Assembly (NCBI GenBank): GCA_037157565.1
Contig: JAZHRO010000054.1
Location: forward strand, 16,599,501 to 16,663,500
From: Thalassia testudinum
Lineage: Eukaryota > Streptophyta > Magnoliopsida > Alismatales > Hydrocharitaceae
Direction of reading: 5' to 3'
DNA: 64,000 nucleotides
The notes under the pieces were generated by a model. That model made no database searches. It was not told where the DNA came from and was given only the letters and a program-made list of their open reading frames with translations. Every line of letters begins with the position of its first letter. Position 1 is the stretch's first letter. Positions 47,691-60,100 of this stretch are shown piece after piece. The translations under genes were made by a program, and so were the position numbers.

Positions 47691-47978
47691 TTAGTTTTCA
47701 ATTGTTTAGGATATTCGGTGTTGAGAAATTCTGCTTTTGCTTGGGATTAATTTGGATGTTTGAATACTCAAGTAGTGTTTGGGAAATAATGGTATGGATT
47801 TTTTAAAATAATTGTAACTTGTTGTATCCATATGAGAGTTAATGTTGATAAATATTTGGGAAGATCTCCCTTCAGTATTCTACATGTCAGCTTATGGAAA
47901 TTATTTTTTCCTAGATGTTTTGCCATCTAATAGCAAGAATTAGCTTGTGGGTTGTTAAGTATTATCAAAAATTGATTA

Positions 47979-48173
47979 CTAATGGCTGTCTAGTAACACA
48001 TCATAATGCTCTTTCCTTTCATTAGCATCATCTTCTTCACCTTCATCTGTTATCGTAGCTAGCTGCAATCTGTTAGCACTAGAATCAGCATCTCTTCCTG
48101 TAACTTGAGGAACTCTTCTAGGAATAAATACCCCATAATTTGTAGGATTGTTAGGATCATTTGCTTGTATCAT
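47979..48173 (-). other. Short minus-strand open frame in the CACTA element, unrecognised
   Basis: This is a 64-codon frame with mixed composition (NYGVFIPRRVPQVTGRD) rather than a low-complexity shadow. It could be a captured exon or a transposase remnant. I have no family assignment. Confidence 0.25.
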
Positions 48174-48439
48174 TTTTTGTGTATGTTAAGCTTTTTATTG
48201 TGTGAATTCTAGAAGGAACCAACCTGTTATAATCAATTACAGTGTTTGATTACTCTTTCAACATGTAATTACATACTGTACTTTTGAGTTCCACGATGTA
48301 GTTAAGGTTTGTTACTTCCTTTGAGCTCTTTGCTTTCGTATGTAATTCCTTTATATATGGAATTTTCAGAAAGTCATACTTTTTTTAGCATTGTATAAGG
48401 ATCCTAATTTTTAGTATTAAAAAAAAATACCCCTATCTT

Positions 48440-48926
48440 TATCATCGGTTCTTGCAATAACCGGCGGTAGTAAAAGATAATTTTTTTTAACAAAGGTGAC
48501 TATTTACCATCACTTATTACACAAAGCGACGTCAAAAGTATTTTGCCCATCGATTTTTAAAATAACCAATGACAAAAAAAGGTAAGTTTTTTAGCGAATG
48601 AAAGGTTTTTGTTGTCGCTTATTTGAGAAAGCGACGGCACAACTATTTTTACCTAAACGATGACAAAACTCAAAACGGCGTATTAACATGGGAAAAAGTA
48701 ACGTAAAAATGTCGTCGCTTCTTTTTATAAGCGACGGGAAATTTAATTCCTGTCTATTAAAAAGATCAAATCCATCCACTAGGTGAACAATATTTTGATG
48801 TCGGATGTTCTTTATAACCGACGGGAAAAAAAAATGACACTACTTCTGCCGTCGCTTTTTGGTGTCGATTAAAAGGGCTTTGCCGTCGATTTTCAACCGA
48901 CAGCAAAAGTGGAACTTATTGTAGTG
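48440..48926. repeat. Right subterminal repeats and terminus of the CACTA element
   Basis: At least six units of the GTCGCTT/AAGCGACGG type in both orientations lie between 48450 and 48910, several as facing pairs (for example GTCGCTTATTTGAGAAAGCGAC near 48615). The element ends GTAGTG at 48926. Confidence 0.75.
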
Positions 48927-48929
48927 AGT

Positions 48930-50367
48930 GTTCGTCAATTAATTCTACTAACTTAGAAATTTAGCTTCCCAAACCCCATTTCTTGTAATTTTTCTTCTTT
49001 TGTTTCTGTTTTGCTTAGGTATCAGAAACGAAATTTAATTTTCTAACACATGCTTTACTTTGAATATTTGATTAATCAAGTTGTCACAATTTCCAAAATT
49101 CTCCAAAACAATGTTCTTTAAACTCCCATTTTCTATTATAGGAAGTGTGCTTGATAAGGGAGGAAATTGTCGTGATTGAACCCGCCTCATTTCAGTCCAC
49201 TTGACTTAGTTCTCCCAAGAATGCGAAGAGGCATAGGTCCACTCTGCTTTCCTGAATGATTACATGGTCAAGTCCTACTATTTGGATGGTTACACTTCTC
49301 CAAAAGTGTAACTGCTTACCTTTTGTATTCGATAGAAGGGTCCCTCGCACACATGGTAGAGGGCACGCTCAATGGGGGCAACCTAAAGGGCCTACAACTC
49401 ATGTATTATACTATATATAGTGAATGTTGAGAGTTAAATCCTCTCCTTAGACATACACCTACATCTGTATGTGAGGAATTGAGTTAATAATCCCTTATGT
49501 TTTGTGAGGATTCATACTTATTTCTATTTTTCCGAGTCATGTTTCATTTCCTAAAATTTACAAATTTTTTGATGGCTATTGATGGCCTCAACAGCAGCCC
49601 CCAAGGCTTATCAAATGGCATCGTTTGTAGGAAACATCAACAAAAGTGCCAAGCTCTTCTCATGCATGAGTTGTGATCTCTCCATTAGAGGAGGCCTTCA
49701 TTCTATTGAAATTGAGCCCCAACTGAGCAGCCTTTTTCTTGTTAGCGAATAGGTAGCTTTCCCTAAGTGATCCATCAAATGGTCCCGTGTGACAGGTCCA
49801 TCCAAAGGAGCACCTCCAATTGGTTATAGTAGGTTACTTGCTCCCTCCACAATTGCACCTTCAAGAGGGCAACTATTAAAAGGGGAAAATTGCTTGCATG
49901 CTTATGGAAACAAACGGTTTACACTCCACCTCCCCACCAGAGCTAGTGCTCCTCCTGCCAGGAGCCTCTTTCAACTGACCTCCATTCCATCAATTGAAAG
50001 TTAGTGGGCCGAAACAACCTCCTCAAAGCTTTGCAGCATGCCATGATATGCACATCTGAAGGAGGGCACCAACCCACCCCAACATCGGCTAGCTACCCCC
50101 TTCTCCAGCGATGGGTACTGGTTGAGCCCTTCATTGGACAACTGGCCAGTTCACCCATGGAGAAGTCTCATTAAGTTGGGCGTCACCTACCTCTGTACTT
50201 GGTTGGCTAGGTCCAAGCTTGATCGAAGTAAGGCACAACCACCTATTGCCTCTGTACTTGGTTGGCTAGGTCCAAGCTTGACTGAAGGAAGGCACAACCA
50301 CCTGATTTTTAGAGGCCAGTTGATTCGCTATCCTCCAGTAATGGGTGCCAATTGACAATAGCTAGTA
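48930..50367. other. Intergenic DNA between CACTA element and family C solo LTR
   Basis: No gene was recognised. A TATATATAG region near 49420, followed by sequence ending in AATAATCCC, looks like part of a degraded copia-type LTR, but no boundaries could be set. A 59-bp direct repeat (two copies) is at 50191-50308. Confidence 0.45.
50191..50308 (+). repeat. Two tandem copies of a 59-bp unit
   Basis: The unit beginning CTCTGTACTTGGTTGGCTAG occurs at 50191 and 50250 with about four differences. Confidence 0.8.
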
Positions 50368-50372
50368 GTGGT

Positions 50373-53300
50373 TGATGAGCGACTCATCATGGCTCTTAAG
50401 TACCCCTAATTAACTAGTTCCCTAGTTAATTAGCTAAGAATATATCTAATTAGGGTTTAATTATGATATAAGGGACAAAATACTAAGGACCATTAAAAGA
50501 ACATAAAAATACTAAATTAAATATCTATTATTCATAATTATAATTTAAATAATAATTTGGACTTGAATTATAAACATTTGGCTACTTAATTAATATTTAA
50601 TTTAACATTAGTAATATTTAACATTGAGTATGTAATTAAATTAAGTAATTTAATCAATTAAATAAATAAAGCTAAAAAGGTAAAAATGTAAATTCAAGTC
50701 ATATGTATAATATTTATCTAATTTATATCATTTATAAAAAGTTGAAAAAGAATTAAATTAAATTAAGCTTAAAATGCCTTTGTTTACACTTAGGTCCTTA
50801 GGTTCTATTCCAATTGAGTCCTTTTATTCACTTTTAGGTCCTTAAGTTTATTTTCATACGAATCCCTATGAGCACAACTCGTCTTCATCTTCATCGATTT
50901 GGACGGCTCACAATGGCCAGTCACCACACCACCCGATCCTCCTCCATCCTACGATTGAACTCCATCGCCTTGGCTACCAACATCACAGTCACCGCCTCCA
51001 CTTCATCCAACGGTGCGGATTAGCGATAAATCCTAATTAGGCTAGGCATTTAAGTTCACCAGCATCGAAGACGACGCCAGTGGTTATCATGCACCTAGAC
51101 ACGATGCTGTCTAGGTTCAGCCCCTTTCCATCACCGCCACCACCTATAAATACCCTCCTAGCTCCTCTGATTCACGGTTATCGACCCCCTTCCCTCTCTC
51201 CGACACTGTGGTTGATCAGTAGGTCTTCTTGACAAGCTCTGACATCTTCGTTCTCCTTCTCGAGCGCTACCGCCGAGGAGCGTTGCCTCCCTCACCCCCT
51301 CTTCCTTTCTCTCACCTTGCCAACGGCGATTGAGCATGCCACAACTTTGGATTCTCTCTTCTTCAATCGGCCGGAGTTTCTCTTTTCACCAAAGTCTTGA
51401 TTTCGATCTCGTTTCCACCCTACCAATGATGGATTCCCTGACCTCCTTCGTCAGGTAAGTAGTTATAGCTCTTAGGAGTAGGATTAGCTAGGTAGTTAGT
51501 TAGGAGAAAGAGTAGATAGTTCAAGTTCTTCGTTATCTTCTCAGACTCCGGTGAAGTCAATTTCAACCTCGTTGGACCTTGATTCACCGTTTCTTCCATC
51601 TGATCACCTATCTCTACTCGCCACGATCATCTTCCGCTTCTTTCCTCACTGTTTTATCAGCTGACTCACCTAGTCCAACTTCACCTTCACCGGCGACCTC
51701 TGTTGTCTACGATGGAGTTCTCCGAGATAATCCACACTCAATTGGGGCCCTCCACCGCCTCTACATCACTTTGAGGGCCCCATTTGACTTATCAATTAGT
51801 TAAATAATCATCTAAACAAGAAACGCCCAAATCACCTTAGCCTCCTGAGCTCGCTGTCAATGGCAACTCAGGAGTTTTTCCACCTAATTAGCCACTCATT
51901 TACCATTGCCACACACTACTGACCAATTCCCCTCACTCAATTGAGTGAAAGGAGTCAATCTGAGTTCCAACGAACTCAGATTGTGATTTCATCGAATTCG
52001 AAGCATATCTTCTAATTTCTTCTTTAATTGTTCCAATTGTTGAGCTCCTGAGGTCCCTTGCGACCTTAGAAATCTTTTGAAACCATCTATGGTCTATTCC
52101 ACAAAGTTTTGAACTCCAGTGCCTTAATTCTGGACTCACTGGAGCTTCAGCGAGCTTCGGCGAGTCATTTTTAAGCTTCAGCCCTTTAAAGACCATGAAA
52201 AGCTCCAGAATGCTCTTATGATGTCTCAGGATCAAGAATCCAAGCTCTTAAGTGTGTTTTATTGATTTGAGCCCTAGTTTGATATATGTCTCCTCCAACT
52301 CCAGCGGAGTTGGAGGAGCGAATATGTTAGGGTTTAGACCCTAAGATTAGGTCCAGAAGCATGAGAGGAGTCTGTAGAAGTTGTTCATGATCTTTACATG
52401 GTCTAAGAACTCCTGGAATCTTCTACCGAACATAGGCACTTTTCACCTCAGGCAACGATGCCTGAGAACACCTCCAGACTTAACAAAACTTCATTTTGAG
52501 GTGTTGAATGAATTCCTGAGGATAAACTAGGTCTATTTAGGCTTTTAATTTTATCTAAAAAGCTAAAAGTCTGAAAGTCAACTTTGAAGGTTTCTAGGTC
52601 AAACCTGAGCCATTATAGAAGATTAAATGATTGAAACTCTGAATTTATGAGTTGATTAAGTTTCTGGAGCGGATTTGAGTTCATTTAAAGTGATTTAGTT
52701 GTGTTTTATTGAGGATTAATTGAGAATTAGATTTCTGAGCAATTTGAGTTCAAACTGGAACCCAACACTGTTCACAACGGTTTTGTTGATATTCAAACCT
52801 AAATCCTGCCCAGATCAATTACTTTTAACCTCCTGAAACCATTCAGACCTCTTTTTAAGATTGATTCCTCTCTGTAGGTTGAATTCAAGCTCAAATCTGA
52901 GTTCTGTGCTTCCAACTTGAGCTTCTGCTCCTCTCTGAAGCCTTCCAGACCTTCCTTCTTCCCCCAATAGGTGCGAAACACCTCATTGGAGGCACTCAAG
53001 CCTTCAACTGAGAGCAACAACCCCTCTATAGGTCATTTGACCTGTTTTCTTCTCTCTGCATGCGCTAGCAACCATGGCAGATAGCCATGTTACATCTCTG
53101 AAATAGGTGGATTAAACATGATCAAAATGCCAAATTGGTGTTACAATTGGGTAGAGCTCATCTATAGCTCTCGATCGAGCCTTTGCTCAACTGATTTGGC
53201 CCAGCAAGTCGCTGGGAATCCTTAAGTGAAGATCAACCTGGAGCTACTACAGATAGTCCCACACCGACAACTTTAGAGCGCACGACATAGTATAAATTGA

Positions 53301-54426
53301 TTTGCGCTATGACCCTCTCGGTCGTCAATGCAGGGCGCAAAGAGAACTTATAAGCATTGGTTTCGTAGGTACGTGCATGTGCATTTGCACGTGCCTAGGT
53401 GTGTGTGAGCGCAGGTGCATGCATATGGACCTATGTGAGCGTGGATGTGAGTGGGTCTAATTGGGCCCAGTACTGTGCATGATCTGAAATGAACTAAAAT
53501 TCATGAATTAAATAATTAGGCACCAGCCTAGTAGGGTTTGGTCTCACCTGTGAGGGTGATGTGTATCCTTGAAAAGCCCGTGCTGGCCATTAATAGTGGA
53601 TGAAAAATTAGCTAAGTGTGGTGAAATAAGAAAGCATAGTAAAGAAAGAAATAGAAAAGAAGAGTTGAGAAGGGAGCTTAAGAAGAAGAAAAGTAGAGAA
53701 AAAGATAAAAGAAATAAAAGAGGAAACTAAGTAGCATAAGAAAAGCTAAGGAAAAATTAAGAGAGAGAGAGCTCGTAAGTGTAAAGGAAGAAGAAGAGGT
53801 AAAAGATAAGGGCTGAGAAAAGAGAAATGTATAGAAAGATAAGAAATAAGAGAGAATAAATGTATAGAAAAATCAGTTGTCCTCATTACATATCAGAAAT
53901 CCAATTTATATTTTTAAGTCGACTAATTCTCTTTTCAGATGTCTGATGTCTGATTAAGAGCTGAACCTGCCATATTATATGTTTTTGAGCTTTTAACGTT
54001 GTAATGGCCATGATAACTCTTGTAATTACATTTTATGCCTTATGTAATAAGTAAATGTTTCCATTTGATTTTAAATGATAAATCTTTCTTATATACTTGG
54101 TTCTTTTCAAATGGAATATTGCATGCTTTTAATTGTTAGTCTCTTGTGTTATATTCATGTGCTTAAAGTATTGTTAATTATAATATGATTAATTAAGTAG
54201 TTGTTAATTAATGTTTAGGGATTAATGGTGAATTAAGCTTATGATTATGCCTCTCAGTAAACGACCTAGACTCAACCAGTTAAAAAAGAACTTAAATTTT
54301 AAAATGTTAGGTTAACTTGACCCTATACTACAATTCTGATATTAATTCTAGTTAACCTAAGTTACTTTCAATGCAATTAATTAAGTCTAATTAGCTTAAT
54401 TAACTGTGTTGAGAATTAACGCTTGA
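50373..54426 (+). mobile_element. Solo LTR of family C (plus strand), TSD GTGGT/GTGGC
   Basis: This is a 4.05-kb LTR homologous to the minus-strand copy at 27507-36982. It starts TGATGAGCGACTCATCA and ends CGCTTGA, where the usual final CA has become GA. Flanking 5-mers GTGGT (50368-50372) and GTGGC (54427-54431) match at four of five bases. A CTATAAATACCC box lies near 51145. A GA-rich tract lies at 53600-53880. A CAGATGTCTGATGTCTGATT motif lies near 53937. No coding frame was recognised. Confidence 0.82.
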
Positions 54427-54639
54427 GTGGCTGATTGCCAATTGCCCCATTCTTCTCCAACAACAATTGTTGACTAGCAATGGCAACGACCACCTGATTC
54501 CTTCTTCTTAGGCACCAACCAAAAGAGTTCATGGTCGATTATGTGGGGGTTAATGACAAAATCAACCCACCTTGATCTTTACGATGGGAACTATAAGCTA
54601 ACCCAAGTCTGCATACTTAATGTGTCCTATATTCAAGTA

Positions 54640-55270
54640 GTACCAGTATTCATGTGTGAGTACTAGTACACTTGACTTACAGGTAAATGTCCAGTATTTA
54701 AAGTGTACCGGTACTCATGATAAGTATCAATACCTGAAAAGTATTGGAAACTACCCAGTACTCAAGGTGTACCGATACTCATAACAACTACCGGTACTTG
54801 AAAGGTACTGGAATCTATTCAGAACTCATCTGATCTCAGCAAGTATCAGTACTCGTCCTGAGTATCAATATTACTTGAGCACTGGCTCTAGGTTATTAAA
54901 CCTTAATCACCTTGACAGTATCCATACTGTATCGATACCGATGAATAATACCAGTATACATGATGTACTGGACAAGTCGGCTAGGTCAATGATCTTTGAC
55001 CTATGATATACATATACCAGTACTGATGAATAGTGTCAGTATTTATAACCTATAGTCTTAGATCACTCAGAACCGAGGGTCATACTGTAACCAAAGAGTA
55101 CCGGTACTAGTGATAAGTACAGGTACTACATTGATACAGTATTAAGTTCTGTATCCATTGAGTACCGGTACCCATAGTTAGTACCGGTATTCATCAATCA
55201 TCATTCTTGTTATAGGACGTCCTGTAACGTACTGGTACCGGTATTGATGAGCAGTACCAGTATTAGTTGC
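54640..55270. repeat. Array of AGTACCGGTACT-type palindromes
   Basis: About fifteen matches or near-matches to the palindrome AGTACCGGTACT (TACCGGTACT, GTACCAGTATT, ACCGATACTC and others) occur in 630 bp, often in pairs 15-30 bp apart. The sequence after it (55310-55360) reads AAGGGTCTAG...TAGTAGACTTAATAA, resembling the family A LTR near 15360-15395. This may therefore be the upstream part of a decayed LTR of a related family. Confidence 0.6.
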
Positions 55271-55279
55271 AATTACAGA

Positions 55280-57115
55280 AACGTAACTCATATTTTCAGA
55301 AGTTCAAGGGTCTAGCATATAACCTAGGTTTATGCCGATCCTAGTAGACTTAATAAAACATGGTCTAACGTACCAAAATATACATACAATCGTATAAATG
55401 GATGTTGACAAAATTCCCTACATGTGATGAGGTGAGATATAAGTTGTACCTGTGGTTCCAGCCATTGGGATCAAGGCATAGATAATGGTGATGAAGAAGA
55501 GTAGGTCAGAGATGGTCTTCTAACCTCTACACAACCTGAGTCAAGGAGTATAATATCTGATGGCAACCAGCAACCCTGGAAATCCCATCTACCTCCTTTC
55601 TCCTTCTCTTGTTTTCCCTTTCTCACTTGGACCCGATGGGGAGGCTCTCATGGAATGTGTGTGTGTAGGGTTAGGGACGACAACTCTTTTTATTAATTGG
55701 TAACCACCAATTAATTTCTGGTAAACTTTTATGTAGCCCATCATAAAATAGAAATTATCCCATAGGTTTCTACACAATAACTTTATATCTTAATGATACT
55801 TTAATGCTTATTATAATTATAATGTCTCAATTGATCGCTTTTAAATATGGGTCATAACTGACAATCAAAATACATACGTAATTATATACACATTAATCTA
55901 TATTAGTGGATCAATAAAGTTCAATTGACCCAATAGATTGAACTCCCCTACTTGCTGTGTTGAATGTCACCCAACAGAGTTGGAGGTTGGCTGATCACCT
56001 CCCACCCCTCGTGTGATGGGTGTTTCCTGACCTATAAAGTAGTTGGCTCATCCTTGTCACCCTGCTTGAGTGTGTCGACTGGGTAATAGGGCAACTGGTT
56101 GCCCAACCTATTCCCAACAGAGCACATGGTCGGCACCTTGAGGAGAGGGGTCAATGTCCACCCCCACCTGGTGCTTCAAGGTGATTCTCATGTGATGCAA
56201 AGTGGAGGCATCACCAAAGAAAAATAAAAAAGGGAGAGAGAGGGTGCATGAAACTTATGATACTAATAAACCACCCACAACCAAATTACTTTGCTTCATA
56301 CATCTTCCCCTCTTATGCAATGGTCAGTCAAATTTTCTATTTCATAAAATAAACATTTGTAGTTGCAGGCTTTCCAATATCTTTATATCACCCATCTTTG
56401 CAAAATTACCCAGCTCTGCCACACCCCTCCCCTCCAAAATTCTCTATATTATTGGTGTTTGGTAAGAAAAAAAAAAATGAAAGGAATGTAATGACATAAT
56501 GAAATAAGTAGGTTAACTTATTTGAAAGATTTGATAGTTAAAATTATTTCACAAAAAGATAAAATAAATTTATCCTAAATTAAATTTCCTTAACCTAACC
56601 GATTAAATAGGATCGAACGGAGGTTAACTCCACTTAACCTACAAATCAAAAACCTCCATTGAGTCTTCGCAAACAAAAAAACAAAAAACCCCCGTTGAGT
56701 CCAAATTACCTCGTCGCTGCATGAAAAAGCAAAAGCACCGGCACGCGTATGCTGAGTGCCCGTCTCCACTCCCGAGGCGGCACCACCCAAACCGCCTTCG
56801 GCAACCTCCAATTTACACCTCCCCACCACTACCACCCCCCCACCCCCCAACCCACGTCTCCTTCTCACGCCCAAAAGTGGCTCCCGCGCAAAAACGTCCA
56901 AATCCGATCCTCGCTGCCCAACACAGTCCGCAGGCGCTTTCCCCATCTTGCCCCTCCCTCCTATCCGTTTGTTTAACCCCTGGCAACGGCACCCCACTAC
57001 TCCCTCCGCCCTTCTTAAACCCTGCACAACCCAACGTCTCTCTTCACTTATATCACCACCATCGCCTCTCCCCCCTCTCCCCCATCACGTAATTCATGTG
57101 GGGGGAGTAGCCACA
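55280..57115. other. Upstream region of the subtilase gene
   Basis: No gene was recognised up to the subtilase start. Its 3' 400 bp are C-rich and pyrimidine-rich. A TTATATCAC box near 57046, about 70 bp before the ATG, is a weak TATA candidate. A poly-A stretch and AT-rich sequence near 56460-56590 may be a MITE remnant. Confidence 0.4.
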
Positions 57116-60100
57116 ATGGGCGCTTCCACGGTACCGTTCCTCACCTTTCTCTTATGGTGCTCCGTTGCCACCACAAGAATGGTGGACTGCAGGAAGACGT
57201 ACATCGTCCACATGGACGCCACCCAGAAGCCCTCCGGCCACGCGACCCACCACGAGTGGTACGTCTCCCACCTTGAGTCCCTCTCCATCCCCGCCGACCG
57301 CCACCTCCTCTACACCTACACCGACGCCCTCCAAGGCTTCGCTGCCGCCCTCGACCCCGACCACCTCCCCCTCCTCCGCTTCCATCCCTCAGTCCTCCAC
57401 CTCCACCCCGAACCCCTCCTCAGCCTCCACACCACCCGCACCCCGGAGTTCCTTGGCATCTACCACGAGCGCCGCTCCACCGATGCTGCAGTCGACGCCC
57501 TCCTCCACGCTGCCGAGGCCGCCACCCACCGCGTCGTCGTCGGTGTCCTCGACACCGGCGTGTGGCCGGAGGCGCCCAGCTTCGACGACGCCAGACTCCC
57601 AGAGCGCCCCTCCGCCATGTGGCGCGGCGGCTGCGAGCCCGGCGCAGACTTCCCCCCCTCCCTCTGCAACAACAAGCTCGTCGGCGCCCGCAGCTTCTCC
57701 CGCGGCTTCCGCGCCGCCGCCGGTTCCTTGAGGCCGAGGGAGAGGGTCTCCCCGCGCGACCTCGACGGGCACGGGACCCATACGGCGTCGACCGCCGCGG
57801 GGTCCCCGGTGGCCAACGCGAGCCTCCTCGGGTACGCCGCCGGTACCGCCTGCGGGATGGCTCCGGGGGCCCGCGTGGCCATCTACAAGGTCTGTTGGGG
57901 CTCCGGCTGCTACGGCTCCGACATCCTCGCCGGCATCGACCGCGCCATCTCTGACGGCGTCGACATCCTCTCCCTCTCCCTCGGCGGCAGTGCCTCCCCA
58001 TACCACCGAGACACCATCGCGGTGGGGGCCTTCGCCGCGCAGCGGCGGGGAGTCTTCGTCTCGTGCTCCGCGGGCAACAGCGGCCCGCTCCCGGAGTCCC
58101 TCGCGAACACCGCGCCGTGGCTTGCAACCGTCGGCGCCGGCACGCTCGACCGGGACTTCCCGGCGTACGTGTCGCTCGGGAACGGCGAGCGGCACGAGGG
58201 GGTGTCGCTCTACAGCGGGTGGGGGATGGGGAGGAGCATGGTCCCTTTGGTGTACGTGCGTGGAGGAGGGAACTCGAGCAACCTGTGCCTGCCGGGGACG
58301 CTGGAAAAGGCGCAGGTGAGGGGGAAGGTGGTGGTGTGCGACCGGGGGATCAACGCGAGGATGGAGAAGGGTGGGGTGGTGAGGGCGGCGGGAGGGGTCG
58401 GGATGATCCTTGCGAACACGGCGGTCAACGGGGAGGAGGTCGTGGCGGACAGCCACGTGCTCCCGGCGCTGGCCGTTGGGAGCAAGGCCGGGGACGCCAT
58501 CCGGAGGTACGCCGCGTCGCAACGGGGTGGCCCGCGGGCCACGATACGGTTCCGGGGGACCGTGCTGGGGGTGCGGCCGTAGCCCGTGGTCGCGGCGTTC
58601 AGCTCGCGGGGGCCCAACGGGGTTGTGCCGCAGGTTCTCAAGCCGGACGTGATTGGACCCGGGGTCAGCATATTGGCCGGGTGGTCGGGGTCGGTGGGCC
58701 CCACAGGGTTGGACTCTGACCGGCAGAGGTCCCACTTCAACATCATGTCTGGTGAGTGGTAGTAGTACTGATGGTACTGGGAGTGGCACGTAGGATTGCA
58801 CGTTGATGACAAATGGGATTGACATCTGAATTTGGTTACATTTATAAGGAAATCCCACGTGCATCATGGAGTCTAAACTACCTACCATGATGGCGACTGG
58901 GATCCTCCATGCTCTCCTAACAGCGCCCCATAGTGTGGGATTTTCTAATTTTTAATCTCGTCCTTTTTCGAGATTCAGCCCTGTGAATAGCTCAGATTAC
59001 TAGCATATCAAAAAAACATATTAATTAGCAATGGATGTTCCTTACAGCCGAACACTAAGGCTGCATTTGATTTAAGAAGAGTGGGTGGGATTAGGGTTAA
59101 TGTATGGATAGTAGGTGGGATTGGGTGATTTTCGACGCGAAGGGGGGTGGGGGGAATTGAAGGGTGTGCATGCCAGAGGGAGAAATATCTGTTTTAAATT
59201 TTTAAACAAAAAAAGTAATAATTATCTCATCAAAATATATGATTCTTTCTTATCATTCACAAAATCAACGTATCAATCATTAACAATATCATCAATTATT
59301 ATAATTCCATCGATCAAATACCTTTTATATTTATTTCACTCTTATTCTATCCCGATATAACATTATCCCCTGCAAATTTATCATGCACTCAAAATCATCC
59401 AAAAATCAATCCTTGTTTATTTGAGATTTGAGTAGTCACGTACGTTAGAATGATCTTATTTTTGATATACAATGAGTAATCCTTCGTCAATCCTGGATCT
59501 AAAAAAGTCAAAGATTGAAAGTCATACAATCTCTATGTTGCTTTTTGGGCGCCTCAGGGGATTCCAACTTCCAACCACTGCAACGGTCGATTTCTAGATC
59601 CAAATTTACGAATTTGTGCTTCTATTTTGATGCATAATGTGTCCGCGCCGAGGACTCTCCAGTAGTCTCTGTTATCATCCTTCACCCATCGTATCATGCG
59701 ACCGCGCATTCTTGAAAATTAATTTTTCAAGTGTTTTTCTCGCAAGATTGGGAGCGTTCGGGAGGTGGGGGGTTCAACACAGAGCGTTCAAATTTTGTTT
59801 TTTTATTCTTAAGCTAATTACTTCCATACCATCTGAATCTCTGACACGATTATACCACAACTCATGTACACATCTAAAGGTAGAACAAGCAAGTGCACTG
59901 CAACGTGACATCTTCACAACTGCAACGTTATTTACAGGCACATCCATGTCATGCCCGCACATAAGCGGCGTGGCCGCTCTCCTCAAAGCGGCGCACCCGG
60001 ACTGGAGCCCCGCGGCGATCAAGTCCGCCCTCATGACCACCGCCTACACCGTCGACAACACCGGCGCCCCGCTGCGTGACGCCGCGGACGGCTCCACCGC

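Larger units (their letters stand above)
38074..48926. mobile_element. CACTA (En/Spm-type) DNA transposon carrying host gene fragments, TSD AGT
   Basis: The left end is CACTATCATTAGTT at 38074. The right end, read on the minus strand from 48926, is CACTACAATAAGTT. Both are flanked by AGT (38071-38073 and 48927-48929), the 3-bp duplication expected for CACTA elements. Subterminal repeats of the type AAGCGACGACAAA recur in both orientations at 38130-38420 and 48440-48910, again typical of the family. No transposase domain was recognised. After removing two nested LTRs the element is about 5.4 kb, most of it captured or unrecognised sequence, so it is a non-autonomous Pack-CACTA. Confidence 0.8.

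Noticed and set aside
56756..57115. In-frame upstream start of the subtilase at 56756
   Set aside because: It would add 120 Pro/Ser-rich residues before the signal peptide. The ATG at 57116 begins a normal signal peptide, so the upstream part is taken as leader sequence.
57389..58888. A 499-codon open frame on the minus strand opposite the subtilase, and several other long frames over 57.1-58.8 kb
   Set aside because: They are shadows of the GC-rich subtilase exon. They are Pro/Arg/Gly-rich with no motif, and only the plus frame carries the catalytic residues and splice sites.
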